From Brienomyrus brachyistius (Eukaryota; Chordata; Actinopteri; Osteoglossiformes; Mormyridae): a stretch of 64,000 bases of DNA. The stretch is taken from NCBI RefSeq assembly GCF_023856365.1, contig NC_064535.1:10312363-10376362 (forward strand), read 5' to 3'. The first letter of the stretch is position 1. Each line of letters opens with the position of its first letter. The position numbers and the translations under genes were made by a program. This document shows positions 51,701 to 63,842 of the stretch, piece after piece. Below the pieces are notes generated by a model that was not told where the DNA came from, made no database searches, and saw only the letters and a list, made by a program, of their open reading frames with translations.

Positions 51701-54700
51701 CAGTGCATTTTGATTCAGATGTTTATTTTCTGGTGTTTTTAGGCACATATAACCATGTTATAGGCTAGCCTGCGATTGTGTTAATTTTTAGTTCATTCCA
51801 ATTAATTCCCCTACATTACCGTTTATTCCCATGGAAATTTTCCAACTTTCCCAAAGTTTGCAACGGACTAAGATGCTTGCTTATTGTAGACATCTCCCTG
51901 TGGTGCCAATACACTTTTCTGAATAATATCAACTCCATCAGTGTCATAAACATTCTAGTGGCACAATGTCACCAAATCTCCAGAACTAATGTTGCGCATT
52001 TATTTCCTTCTGTAGTCCAAAAATGTGCACTGAGGCGAACTAATGTCTCTAAATATCTTCCATGGTGTGCATGTGATTGGGCTGCGACAGACTGGCATCC
52101 CTTGCCTTGTGTCCTATACTTCCAGGAGCAGGGTCCAATCACCAGGTGACCCTGTACTGGATGACTAAAACGGATGCATAATAAACCTTAGAAGGTTACA
52201 GGGACATCTTGAAAACTTCTATAATATTTGTTTGAGGTTTACCGAGTATGTGTACCAACAAAAGCAGCTTTCATGCACTCAAAGACTGGTCCACAGCAGA
52301 CAATCTCATCACAGAAGCACTTACCACACATACATTAGTACCACGGTTCTCCACCGGAGCATGGAGTGGGTCACCAGCGCCAGAACTCCAGGGCCAGTGA
52401 AAGCTGGCCCACTTGGATCCATGCACCTCTTGAGCTTCACCACCACCCTATTCTTCCCATTCCGGGAGGCCATGTCCTGTAGCACCTGCTCAGCCTGCTC
52501 TGTGAGCCCTTGGGAGTACAGCCAGCGTGGAGACTCAGGAAAGGTCCTATTCAAAGGGAGCAGTGAAATTCAGAAGGTTCACGTGAAAAAATAAAAATGA
52601 AGCCACCCCCTTCTTTATGTTAATAAATAATAATAATCATCATTATTATCATGAGAACACATTAACACATTATTATGTGTTGTTATAACAAACCTCACAT
52701 AGAAGCACCTTTATGTCCATTCTCATAACCACACCTCCCCCCGAAACATTACTTTATTTAAATTGCAATAATTGGCAAATCTTATAATACCGACTTTACA
52801 AATACTACTATCAATTATTCATTTAAAACTATATATAATCACATAGTCCCACATACAATGGAATACGGCTAATTTACAACAGCAAATTTTCTCTCCACCA
52901 TTTCTGGTACATTTGAGCTGTTAAAGTCAGTTGAACAGGGCTTGAGTGAGCGCTTAAGTGAACTGGTGTCTCCAGACTGCATGAATCGTGTGACTGTGCG
53001 TGACCCGTGATGAAACTGCATTCCACCCACTGTCCCTACGGAGCCCTGCTCATGATATAAGGGTAAAAATGATATAAATCATAGGAACAAATTAATAAAG
53101 TGTGGCTTCGATTTACCTAATATGAGGGAACAACTTGGTAAAATGTGGCCACGATTAAACTAAGACGAGGAAAGGAATTAAAACATGGATACGATTTAAA
53201 TAAAACAAAGGAACAATTCAGTAAAACATGCTCAGAACTTAATAAATCCTGTGAACAAATTAGTGAAGCTACGATACATACAGTTTATATCTATACATTA
53301 TGAGCTTTGCAATCCCCCTGATATAGGTTTCAGAGGCTGCTACAACCCTGTACTGGAAAAGTGGTCTAATTCAGATTTAATACAACTATGTATTAAATCT
53401 GCTGTCGATGATGGAAATACCATCTGTCTGAAGTATTTTCTCAAATGCGGGAACAAAGACCATTCATAAGTATATGATCTGCTGATTTGTATTTAATCCA
53501 GAATTGCCAACTCTCACGCATCTGGCATGACACACACTCTTTCATACTCTCACACAAGAAATCTTACGGCAAATCTATATTATTCCATTACAAACTAAAC
53601 TAAAATTAGCTACATCAAAATCGCTGGGGTAGTTTGCGAGCCTGACAGATGAGGTAATATAACCTGACCTACATGAGGTAATATAACTGTTACGTGTAAA
53701 TGGACGCTAATGCTTGTCTCCAATTGAAAATCTTACTCAAGCTAGCTGACTGAAGTTGGCAATCCTGTTAACATAGGATTTTGAAAGTGGAATGAGGTTT
53801 TCATATAGTTCATTTTGCATTCAGTGGACAATACTATACGTTTAAAGAGGTAAACTGAAGTGGAAACAGAAACTCATGTATAGTACCAGTCAAAAGTTTG
53901 GACACACCTACCCATAGAATGGTAAATTTGTACTATTCTCCAGATTTTAGACTAATTATAAAATCACTGTGTTTAAGTCAGGAGGCCAGACCATGCGAGC
54001 TGACATTCTATTACTTCCTTTAAAGGCTGCTTGATGTGTCCAAACTTTTGACTGGTGCTGTACTTTAACAAAAGGTGCGTACTGCAAAGGACATTACACC
54101 TCTGAAGTGTCAAAATGTCAATTTTCAAGCGTGAAGTAATTAATGGCACAATAGTTGCACTTAGATTCATTTCCTGGAAAAAAATATTTATCGTATTAGA
54201 ATGATCTGGAATATGTTTTGTGGCAACTACAGTACTACACAGAACTACAGTTCTGCTGTGTGCTAGCAAAAGGTAGCAGCTACGAACAGCACTAATAATT
54301 GTACAGAAACTACCAAAAGAAATTCACATTATTGACCACCACAGGTATCACAACAAAGCTTATAACAACAAAAAACTTAGAAAAATAGCTTTTCCTCCCA
54401 GAACTTACACACATAAAAGGAAGAAAAGCACTCCAGGAGAGTTGGCTGCTGTTGCAAGACTACGCCACGGTCTTACATAATACCCTAGGGTAGCAAAGAG
54501 AGCTATTCCCACAGCAAACGTCATATTGGTGAAGGTTCCTGGAAAAAATTAAAAACAAATACTGCTTGTTACATTACTTATGTCATGTCAATTTTATTGT
54601 AAGCTATAATACTATTTACTGGGATCCAGGAGGAAAAAAACATTTGGGTGTTCAAGGTAATTCAATATTATCTTCAGGTGTGAAAAAAAACTATTGCACA

Positions 54701-57700
54701 CCTTGTCAGTCAACAGATTATGTGTATATATGCTTAACTTCAGTCCTGGCTGTTAGCACAAATCTTCTACAAAAATAGCATGGTGCAGGAAATTCCTGAA
54801 TACTGCGGGATAATAGCAGTTAATGGATTAAAAAGTGTTTTCTAAAACCCTGGCTCTCCACCAAACTACAATTCAGAGATATATCACGTTTAGGAGAGAA
54901 GTTACACTATATAGACAAAAGTATTATGACACCTCAATCATTGAATTCAGGTGTTTCGTTCAGACTCATTGCCACAGGTATATAAAATCAAGCAGTCAGG
55001 TTTACAGACATTTGGGAAAGAATGGGTTGTTCTGAAGGGCTCAGTGAATTCAAGTGTGGTACTGTCATAGGATGCCACCTTTCCAGTAGGCCAGTTTGTC
55101 AAATTTCTTCTCTGCAATAATATCACTTACAGTTCACCATGGAATATTTAGCAAAGTGGAATAATTCAGGAGCAACAGAAACTCAACCACAAAGTGACAG
55201 ACCACATTAAGTAACGGAGGTGAGTGCTGAGGTTTGTAGCGCATAAATGGTATGGGGTTGTTTTTCAGGAATTGGGCTAGGCCCCTTAAGTTCCAGTGAA
55301 GGGAACTCTTAATGCTTCAGCATACTATGATATTTTAGGCAATTCTATGCTTCTGACTTTGTGGAAACAGTTTGGGGAAAGCCCTTTTCTGTTCCAGCAT
55401 GACTGTGCCCCAGTGTACAAAGCAAGGCCCTAAAAGATATAGTTGGGTTTAGTGGGGAAGACTGGCCCGCACCCCTATCCCAAAACCTTTGAGATGAAGT
55501 AGATTTTCAGCCAGATCGTCATGTGCAGCATCAGTGCCTGACCTCACAAATACTCTTCTGGGCAAACATTCCCCACAGACACACTCCAAATCCTTGTGGT
55601 AAACCTTCCTAGAAGAGTGGCAGGTGTTATACTGTAGCTGCATTGGGGGAACCAACTCCATACTGCTGCCTATGGATTTAGAATGGGATGTCATAAAAGT
55701 TCCCGCAGGTGTAACGGCCAGGTGTTCCAATACTTTTGTCCATATAGTGTATACAAAAATGTAGAACATCTAGGAATCCACATATTTTACTGTCCCTATA
55801 ATTCACTCCATCAAACACACATTTCCATATGCATGTGCATTTAGTCCACTGAAAACTCTACCTCTGTGAACTTACTTACCAGCACCTTATTGTGTGTGTG
55901 TGTGTGTATATACATCTTGTACATATATAATGTCTCTACATACTCTCCCATTCTATTTATGCCTCAGAATCTATTTAATTGTAAATATACTGTGCATCTG
56001 CTGGCATGTTCCAAACTAAATCTCACTGTACTTTCAATGACAATAAAGCATCTAAATATTACAGAAAGTAGAAAATAAGCCACCACTGTCAAAAAACAAT
56101 GATCTATGGAGAAATCTGTAAATTGTGGAACGTCTGAAATTCTACGAAGAAAAACAGGTTTAAATTCCTCTGGATTGCATATCTGACCATATCGGACATA
56201 TCTGATGGCAGATATGTCACTTGCTGAAGACAGCATAACCAGTTAAATAGGATATTTTTAACTTATGCAGTTATTTTCACCTTTAAATACACTAATAGGC
56301 AAATTTTATGAAATATTTGCACAGTAATTTTCACATGAATTAGAAAATTGTTTAAATAGAATACAATGCCTTTATTGTCATTGTAAACAGCATGTACAAC
56401 GAAATCTATACATACAACTCACTAAACAGAAAACATAAAAAAAATGTGCCAAGAAATAAAACTGACATCAAGGAGATCAAAGCCGCAGACTGTTACATGT
56501 TACCTGTCAATGCCCAGTACGATTTCCCCACATACTCCTGGGTCAGCACGAAACACACCAAGCCCATGCCACCATTCATTATGCCCACCAGAAGGCGTGA
56601 TACTGCGAACACTTCATAACTGGGTGCGAATGCAGTGACATAACCAAACAGCACCTCAAAAAACAAACCTAAGACAAGGACATAACCGCATATCAGTGCT
56701 GGCTTCAGTCAAGAGCATATTCATTAGTTTGCGTTAAGCCCTGCATGAATTTTCACACACTTTTTCTGAAGACTATTTAATTAGTCATCAGGCAGTTAAT
56801 CTGAGTACTTTGCACAGATTATAAATTATTCGATTTAAAAATTTGTGCATTTTTTTCTGATTACTTTCAACCCACATGCCACTAAATTAGCTCATGAGAC
56901 TTTTTCATAAATCATTTTTCTACTTACCACAATGCAAAGACAATCTCTACAATGAAACAAGTAAGCTGGGTAAACACAAGATAACATTTATTTGTTCAGT
57001 GGATAATCTGTGACCTCATACCTATAAGAAAGACCGGTTTCCTTCCAATCTTGTCAGAAAGTGGTCCAAAAAGGACATTGCCGATTAAAACGCCGGCGAA
57101 AAACAAAGAGCCGGCCAGGTTCACCTTGTAAGCGTGATGCTTAACCAGGAACCACTGTAAAATAAAGTTAAATACACAATTAAAAGGTATGGTCATAAAA
57201 ACTGTCAACAGTGTTGTACTGTATTTAAACATCAAAACTGTAATAACGCTTTAGGAAGTGTTAAGCCATAGGATGGAATCACTCTAAAAAATATCGTTAC
57301 AAAAGGTTAACATAAGTTTTCTGCTAAAGGTCAAAACCGAAGGGTTTGGATTAAGTATCAAATTTTTGAGAGATAACTGTCCCCACCTCTGTCACAATAG
57401 AACTGATGTCTTCAGTGAATGTAACATGTTTTATTAGACCATCTTCACTTGTCAGGTCGGAACCTTTTTCAATATGGTAATTAGGTATAGCTCCAACCAG
57501 CACTATAAGCATCGACTGGCATGCCATATAAATCTAGGGAACGAAAACGAAAAAGCTGAGCGAAGGATAACAGCTATATATCTATGGAACCAGATTGCTT
57601 ATTCCCACCGTACATGCGAATTCCTCATAGGACCGCTACCTCGCTATTTACCCCCGATAAAATTTGTTAGTTTGACTAATCCACTTAACTTAGCTTTGAT

Positions 57701-58122
57701 ACGTTACCTAACGTGTTTTCTAATAACATGGTACGGACTATTTCACAAATCAACAATGCAATACGTTTTCCGTACTGATCCACGTTATCAAAGATCTTAT
57801 CAGTTGCGTAGCTGGCTAGCTTTACTGAACACATATTATCGTGAACCGCAAACGGTGACAAACACAGAAAAAAACGGATAACTGACAAAGTCTCAAACTA
57901 GCTATTTTAGATAATGAATCATTACACACACTAAATTACGGCCTTCCAACGTTCGATTTCTACAATTGACAACAGAAAATAATACATACATTCAACTAGC
58001 TCGTTAATTCAACGTAAATTAAAACAAAAAGTTAACACCTGCAGTAAAATTAAAATAGTGACCATCCGTTTCTGGTGTACCCCAAATTCTCCTACTAATT
58101 GAAACGCCGCTTCTAAATCCAT
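48742..58122 (-). CDS. slc22a15-like: SLC22 family transporter, SLC22A15-like, 12 coding exons
   Basis: Exons in transcript order: 58122-58039, 57533-57387, 57154-57022, 56668-56504, 54538-54409, 52546-52325, 51016-50876, 50631-50546, 50462-50354, 50018-49946, 49317-49159 and 48789-48742. All splice sites are GT-AG, and together they encode 498 residues ending in a TAA. It is a major facilitator superfamily membrane carrier of the organic cation/anion/zwitterion transporter group, expected to have 12 membrane spans in the plasma membrane. Landmarks: start [14 protein letters not shown], close to the opening of SLC22A15; the motif [11 protein letters not shown] (107-117) between spans 2 and 3; [19 protein letters not shown] in exon 4; [11 protein letters not shown] (223-233) after span 6; and the closing PETLDRP motif (457-463). 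Human SLC22A15 is about 547 residues; this protein has a shorter first extracellular loop and lacks the long acidic C-terminal tail. It could be a fish-specific paralogue rather than the orthologue. The substrate cannot be read from sequence. Introns carry many repeats. Confidence 0.9.
51490..51845. mobile_element. Old inverted-repeat element in a transporter intron
   Basis: Contains repeated GAAACTTTCC/GGAAAGTTTC-type blocks at the left and CATGGAAATTTTCCAAC at the right, as in a known style of fish MITE. Ends are not exact. Confidence 0.35.
52015..52165 (+). repeat. Old SINE 3' half in a transporter intron
   Basis: GTCCAAAAATGTGCACTGAGG, GACTGGCATCCCTTGCC and a TGACCCTGTACTGGATGAC end follow the family body with heavy divergence. 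Confidence 0.45.
53062..53285. repeat. Degenerate minisatellite, about 50-base unit
   Basis: About four units, each with GGAACAA.TT.GTAAA followed by TGTGGC/ATGGATACGATTTAAA, show clear period but 20-30 percent differences. It lies in the intron between exons 5 and 6 of the transporter. Confidence 0.55.
53499..53767. mobile_element. MITE with CAGAATTGCCAACT inverted ends
   Basis: The left end CAGAATTGCCAACT matches the complement of the right end AGTTGGCAATCCTG at 13 of 14 bases. It has no coding capacity. Confidence 0.6.
53881..54060. mobile_element. Tc1/mariner MITE, 180 bases
   Basis: The ends AGTACCAGTCAAAAGTTTGG and the complement of CCAAACTTTTGACTGGTGCT match closely, flanked by TA on both sides (53879-53880 and 54061-54062), as expected for TcMar insertion. 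Confidence 0.8.
54905..55749. mobile_element. Tc1/mariner-type element with intact ends
   Basis: The 21-base ends (CACTATATAGACAAAAGTATT and its partner at 55729-55749) differ at one position and are flanked by TA duplications at 54903-54904 and 55750-55751. The inside resembles a transposase at nucleotide level (TGGGGTTGTTTTTCAGG, CAGCATGACTGTGCCCC) but is shortened and full of stops. It is about 845 bases, in the intron between exons 4 and 5. Confidence 0.75.
55895..56058 (+). repeat. GT tract and retroelement tail (AATGACAATAAAG)
   Basis: A short GT/TA microsatellite is followed by a CACTGTACTTTCAATGACAATAAAG end typical of truncated fish retroelements. Confidence 0.5.
56352..56425 (-). 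repeat. Retroelement tail, reversed, next to exon 4
   Basis: GAATACAATGCCTTTATTGTCATTGT is the complement of the same type of tail, ending about 80 bases from the donor of exon 4. The two tails face each other in one intron. Confidence 0.5.
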
Positions 58123-58179
58123 CCCAAATCGGAAACAAACCGCTGCGTAACATAACAACGTATAAGCACTGACACGCGC

Positions 58180-58250
58180 GCGACAGTACGTCACAGCGAC
58201 GCGGCGGAAACGGGTGGTGTTCACGTGATAGAGCGAAACCCTATTGGTCA
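58180..58250 (-). promoter_or_regulatory. CpG-rich promoter of the SLC22A15-like gene
   Basis: Just upstream of the first coding exon lies a CG-rich stretch with a CRE-like TACGTCA (58187-58193), a palindromic E-box TCACGTGA (58221-58228) and an inverted CCAAT box (ATTGG, 58243-58247). There is no TATA box. This is the usual layout of a broadly expressed, TATA-less promoter. The E-box resembles sites bound by USF and TFE/MITF factors; binding is inferred only. Confidence 0.5.
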
Positions 58251-59050
58251 GAATGGAGAGTAACTGCAAAGTTCAGTGCAACTCCTGGACACGTATACGT
58301 GTTGCTGAAGTATTGGTATTTGAAAATGATTATTCATAGACGTTGTAGAATAAGAATTTTGTGACAGATTCTCTTCTGAGCAAACCATCTTAGGAGATAG
58401 AGACTAGAAATCAAGAGTTATATTTTTTAAATTAAAAGGCAGAGGGAGATGCTGGGTTTATCAACTTTTTTATTGAAAATGAGCTATAAGGACCAGAAGT
58501 ATTCGGGCTGTACATTTTTGCAAGAAATCAGATTTCCCTTTCACAGATTACATTCTTTAGAATTTTTGGCACATCGTCAGTTCAAATGTTTAGTCTTTAC
58601 TGCTTTTGGGTTGGTAGGTACTGTCTCTTGGATCATGGATCGTCAACGACTTGTCTTTACAAGAACAAACGTGTCCGTGGCAAGACTTGTCTGTGTACGT
58701 GGTAAAGAAAAAAAAAAACCCATGTAGGTTATGTTTTAGAATACCATGTGCATGATTAAAAAAAAAGTCATTTTGAACACAATGTCTGTCAGAATTTTCC
58801 ATCATGTTGACTACTGATCTGGAGCAACAGGAACAAGGAAAAGATGCTGCTAAATTAGGAGAACATGCACAAACACAAAACAGCATTAATAATAAAAAAG
58901 ATAAATGAACTTGTTTTGTAGGATTCGAATGGATCCTTGAGAAGCCCTGCTACCATTTATATTCATGTGATGTGCACCAAAAAAGCATATAAAGCTAATT
59001 ATATCTTAGGAAACAACAGCCAACACAAATTCAAAAAAAAATCATTGGCG
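58251..59050. other. Spacer between the transporter promoter and the REEP3-type 3' end
   Basis: No gene seen. AT-rich sequence with A runs; short open frames here look like chance. Confidence 0.5.
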
Positions 59051-59051
59051 T

Positions 59052-59057
59052 TTTATT
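59052..59057 (-). terminator. Poly(A) signal of the REEP3-type gene
   Basis: The complement reads AATAAA about 280 bases after the TGA stop. It puts the transcript end about 0.8 kb upstream of the promoter of the neighbouring transporter gene. Confidence 0.5.
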
Positions 59058-59336
59058 CTGATCTATTTGGTTATTGATGCCTGGAGTGCAGAACATTCAA
59101 GTTTACGAGATACAGCTATTACATGCCAGACAAAAAGTCTGAATAGCATCAAGACAAAAAAACATACTGGATGTATGGAGTAGAAGATGTAGTATATATT
59201 GGAAATACAAAAGTTTAAGGCCCCTGTAAATTGTAAAATTTTAAAAGTATGTTTCCACTGTATTCAGTAATAACTATTAACATCAAAACATTTTACAAAG
59301 TTATGTTAAAACCATTTAAAATTCACTGGTAGATTT

Positions 59337-62300
59337 TCATATTTCATAGTTGACAGAGTTCAGAGCAGGTCTTCGTTTCGTTTTGATTTTCAAAGATCCA
59401 TATCGGGGCTATGCAACAGAGAAAGAAAGTTTTAAACAGTTTTCCTCACAAGCATTTCTAGTCAGATGTCTGTGTTCACTGAAACATGAAATGCACAGTG
59501 GAACTTACTTGTGAAATTTCATTAATTAAAAAAAAAAAAATTCAACTTACCTCCTTACGCACTTTTGGTCTTGTGCTTTTGACACTCTGTGATCTTCTTA
59601 AACTGTGCTGGCCGATGGGCTCTTCCTCAGAAAAGAAGGGTTCAGTAGCTTCGTCAGTCTTCTCAGTCGGTTCATACGTACAATAATCTGAAAATATAAA
59701 GTGAATTACTTTTTGCCCTGTGTTTATACATAAAATTAACGCTGGCATATAATGCACAATACATTCCTGTCCCTCCTACCATCTATCTTCCTACCACTTA
59801 TCCAGTACATGGTTAGGGTGAGTGGTTCACAAGTGCAAACCTAAAATAATTAAGGATCTGGAACCATCCCGCATGATGGACTGGTCTAAGATTCCTCTTT
59901 AAGCATGTAGGTTCGAGAAGGTTCAAAAATTCAAAAATAAATAACCCATTATATAAACCTCCACAAAACTAGAAAAAAAGAGGGTATTCAGTTACCAGTT
60001 TGTCAGTGATGCTTTGGTTGTACAGTTTTTAATATTTGGAGGCTGTGTTGTCCTCTATTCATAGTGTTGTAGATTTGCAAGTGGCATATCGTCGTCAAGG
60101 ATTCTATTGAAAGCAGCTGAATATTGAACCACGTTAAATTTGGATTCTATTGAAAGCAGCTGAATATTGAACCACTTTAAATTTGGATAATTTGGACTGA
60201 ATAGAAATGGTCAAAATACTCCACTCTAAGAATTCCACTGTATCCAGAGTTCCAAAAAAAAATTCTCACCATAAATACAATATTATGTACTAGACATTCA
60301 GTTCTAGTAGTTCCCAATTTTGCCTTTCTAACAAGAATCAAACAGCCGTAACAAAAATATTCTTTATTTTGATTCAGAATAACAAACAAAGCAAATGTAT
60401 CAAGAATACACTATATAGCTAACCTACTACTGTGGTCTTTAATAACATATTACAGAAATATTACAGAATGAAAGCCATCAAAAATACACTTTTACTGGAA
60501 TACAGGATACACTTACCTGGGCTGTTATAACCTTGACTTCTGCCTTTTTCTCCAGAAATAGAGATTCTCAAGTATGCTTGACTGCTATCTTCATCACCTG
60601 GAATTTGTGTTAGATCGTGCACGCTGAAGCTCCTCAGTCTCTCGGCTATAGCTCCCTGACCCTAGAGACAGAATCAGACAAATAGGTCGAATTTATCAAA
60701 AAACATTTCACTTCCAAAGGACGCCTGAATGTCTCAGATGTTTGTGAAGGCCTACATTTAATCTTCTAATTTATATAAAGCGGGATCAGAAATGTCTGAG
60801 TGTGAAGACAGAACATTCAAATAAGCACCCATGGACTTTTTATCACCAAGATTCATGTTTGAAACGCTTCACATTCACAACTCAAATGCTTAAATTGCAC
60901 CATTTACGATCCAAAACTGATTCCAGTGAGGCATCCAGCATATCCAAAGGTGGAGCTTCTGTAACTCAGGAGATCGAAGCTGCTTTCCTGCTACTGCCAA
61001 CACCAAGCTTATGTCTTTGAGGGGCTAAAAACATCCAACAGTCTCCCAGTCAACGTACGAGTATCACTATGTTCCTGCAAATCTGCTACAAACTTTGCAT
61101 TTAATGGCACAATAATATGAAATCAGATACTGCATAGAGATCAAACTTCTCTGGATACAAACGTGACTTTTGGGGTCGTACAACAATGTTTTATTTGCAG
61201 AGATTGCTACTGTAAATGCTGTTTCCTCACCTTCAGTGTAACGAACTGACGCAAGTTGTGCAGTGTTCCTATGGGGTAGTATTTTATTTCAGAAATGAAT
61301 GGAAAAAGAAAGCAACATAATTAAGAACAACAGAAAATGGGGAGAAAAGGAATGATTCCTTCCATCTCCTGCTTCATCACGTAACGAAAATGCTGTGTCA
61401 AAAGAGCACTTGCCACATATGCTTAAATATCAAACTACATTTTGAATAAGAATAAGAAATAAAAAGAAATATGTGCTGAAAGACAGAAAATACAAGGGAA
61501 AAAATGTAGTGTATCCTGTAGTGTAATGATAGTATGACTGCACCTCATAGGCAACAAAAACAACGGTGTAAGAACTTGCCTTGACAGCTGCCGAGATTGC
61601 CGCTGTTGCTGCTATAGTAAGGCCTTGCTTGCCAAAGTTCACCATGGTTTCATAGCTCCGTTCTTTTGCTTGAACAAGGTAATCATCAATTTCCTAAGAG
61701 AAAAAATTGAAGTGCACAATAAATGCTACCGATACCAACTTTGCCATGCATCTTTCCCAACTGGTTACAGTGAGCAGCATAAATGTTGGGACGAGGAAGC
61801 AAATTTTATTGTGACATAATCATAAACTTTGTATTTCGGAAGGTAGAAATCAGTACATCATGCCAGCTTTCTTGTGTAATGTTTTTATACATCCTACACT
61901 GTGCATGAACAATGGCATTTTTTGTTCGGACCTCTTTGTTTCAGCTGACCATTAGTATTGGGACAAAACAATTAACAGATTTTAATTTGTTTGTAACCCA
62001 CCGACATCACCAGCCCTGACTTATTACTTTGAGATATTCTACGAAGCATTAAGGGTAGCTTTTTGCAGTAGTTGCTTGTTTTGGGGGTGGTCTAACTACA
62101 ATTTCCTCTTCATCAAGTGAAACGCACGCTCAGCTGTATTTGAACCAGGAGGCTGACTTTTCATCTTTCCGATGAACCCCCTGGTTAACTGTGCAGTGCG
62201 CTTTCAGCTGCACTCTTTGTTCAATTTTGAAGTTTAACCCAGTGATCTGAGTTATTTGAGGATGAGATGACACATTCCGGGGCGGCATGATGGTGCAGTG

Positions 62301-63842
62301 CTTAGCACTGTTGCCTCACACCTCTGGGACCCGGGTTCGAGTCTCCGCCTGGGTCACATTGTGTGTGGAGTTTGCATGTTCTCCCCATGTCGTCGTGGGG
62401 TTTCCTCCGGGTACTCCAGTTTCCCCCCACAGTCCAAAAACATGCTGAGGCTAATTGGAGTTACTAAATTGCCCATAGGTGTGCATGTGTGAGTGAATGG
62501 TGTGTGAGTGTGCCCTGCGATGGGCTGGCCCCCCATCCTGGGTTGTTCCCTGCCTCGTGCCTCCGGGATAGGCTCTGGACCCCCCGTGACCCAGTAGGAT
62601 AAGCGGTTTGGAAAATGGATGGATGGATGGATGATACATTCCAAGGGCAAACTACTGCCATGCCTTCAAATTCCCAGCTGTTTTATGTGGGTACAGGAAC
62701 ACTGTTCAATGAAAAACATCTGTCATCCATTTGTCCCAATGCTTCTGCTGAGCAAGTCAGACACGTCACGCAAATTATTCTGTTCCAACATACACCAAGA
62801 TGTATGAAAAACATTAACGTGAACTTCGATACAAAATTTCATGAATATGCATGAATTTTCTTTACTTTTAACTGGCATAATATTTCTCGCTGTAACTGCA
62901 TTTGCTGGAGTGCTGTCATACCCTTTCTCTTGAAGACAAAAGAGGATGCAAAAACTTCCTGTAGATAAGATTTGCACCTTTTGTGTATGGGGAGAGCAAC
63001 CAAATCACAAAGGCAATTTTTATTTCATAATAGAGGGGGAACCTGCAAAAAAAAAACACACACAATGATAACAAAACCATCACTGAAGTTAATTAATATA
63101 ACAAAGAATCTGCACAAGTAGGTTGAATCACAACCCAGTCTTACCAAGATAAGGAGAAATCTGCTGCAGTTTCAGCTACTGTATAAAGTGCAAATACAAT
63201 CCAGTACATCATCCAACGAACCTAAGGACATGGGAACAGAGCCAGCACATTAGGAAGAGGAGGAAATTATCGTTAACTAATCAGCAGATTCAAATATAAT
63301 AGAAATCGCATATTGACAAAAACATGATATATAACATATTGTCTCTCCAAACAATTCATATTGTTCGAAAACGTAAGGTTAATTTGCCAGTAGAATTAAC
63401 ATAAATTCTAATACTTTAAATTTCATGAAACAACAGAAAAGTATTCAACAATGACAAAAAAAAAACACTTAACTCTTCCAGGTTGACTAGATATTAATAA
63501 TCTGGAGGTTTGTATTTTATTAAATGCTTAAGAGATACTTTGGCATAAGTCTTGTATATATATAGCCACTTATTCTGGTTAGTTTGAAAGTGAATTTTCT
63601 ACCGAGACAGAAATTTAGTCAACTCTACTGCTAGCCAGGGGTTTCCAATTCACATCATTTTATACTAGTTATAATATATCCGTGCTCCACCCACATATTC
63701 AGAACACACTTCTGTGAAATATTTGTCTTAATACATCAAATACTTCTTCATCATATCATTAATACTTACATATTCTTTCACATTCTTGCTTTTGACTGCT
63801 TTATATGAGTAGTATGCAGGGTACAAGGTCCCAAAGACAAGC
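59337..63842 (-). CDS. reep3: Receptor expression-enhancing protein 3 (REEP3-type), 5' part outside the window
   Basis: Exons in transcript order: 63842-63770, 63221-63145, 63042-62922, 61693-61580, 60661-60517, 59687-59551 and 59408-59337 (TGA stop). They give 245 residues; about ten N-terminal residues lie beyond the right edge. REEP3/4 proteins are hairpin membrane proteins that curve tubular endoplasmic reticulum and clear it from chromosomes in mitosis. The TB2/DP1/HVA22 domain is clear: [32 protein letters not shown], then [20 protein letters not shown], followed by the helix [20 protein letters not shown]. The [13 protein letters not shown] block, TDEATE, the LRRSQSVKS block and the RYGSLKIK tail match REEP3 better than REEP4. 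The 61580 exon ends in a GC donor (AAG|GCAAGT), a rare but accepted splice class. The gene reads into the promoter of the next gene on the same strand. Confidence 0.9.
60099..60187. repeat. Tandem duplication of a 43-base unit
   Basis: The unit beginning GGATTCTATTGAAAGCAGC occurs twice, with one difference, in a REEP3-type intron. A recent duplication. Confidence 0.85.
62281..62634 (+). repeat. tRNA-derived SINE, full length, best copy in the window
   Basis: Begins GGCGGCATGATGGTGCAG (tRNA-like head with A-box-like TGGTGCAGTG), B box GGGTTCGAGTC, a body with two GC-rich blocks, then a GTGACCCAGTAGGATAAGC end and ATGGATGGATGGATG tail. Antisense to the REEP3-type gene, in an intron. A good reference for the family. 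Confidence 0.9.

Noticed and set aside
62354..62650. 98-codon open frame on the complement
   Set aside because: Antisense of the 62.3 kb SINE.
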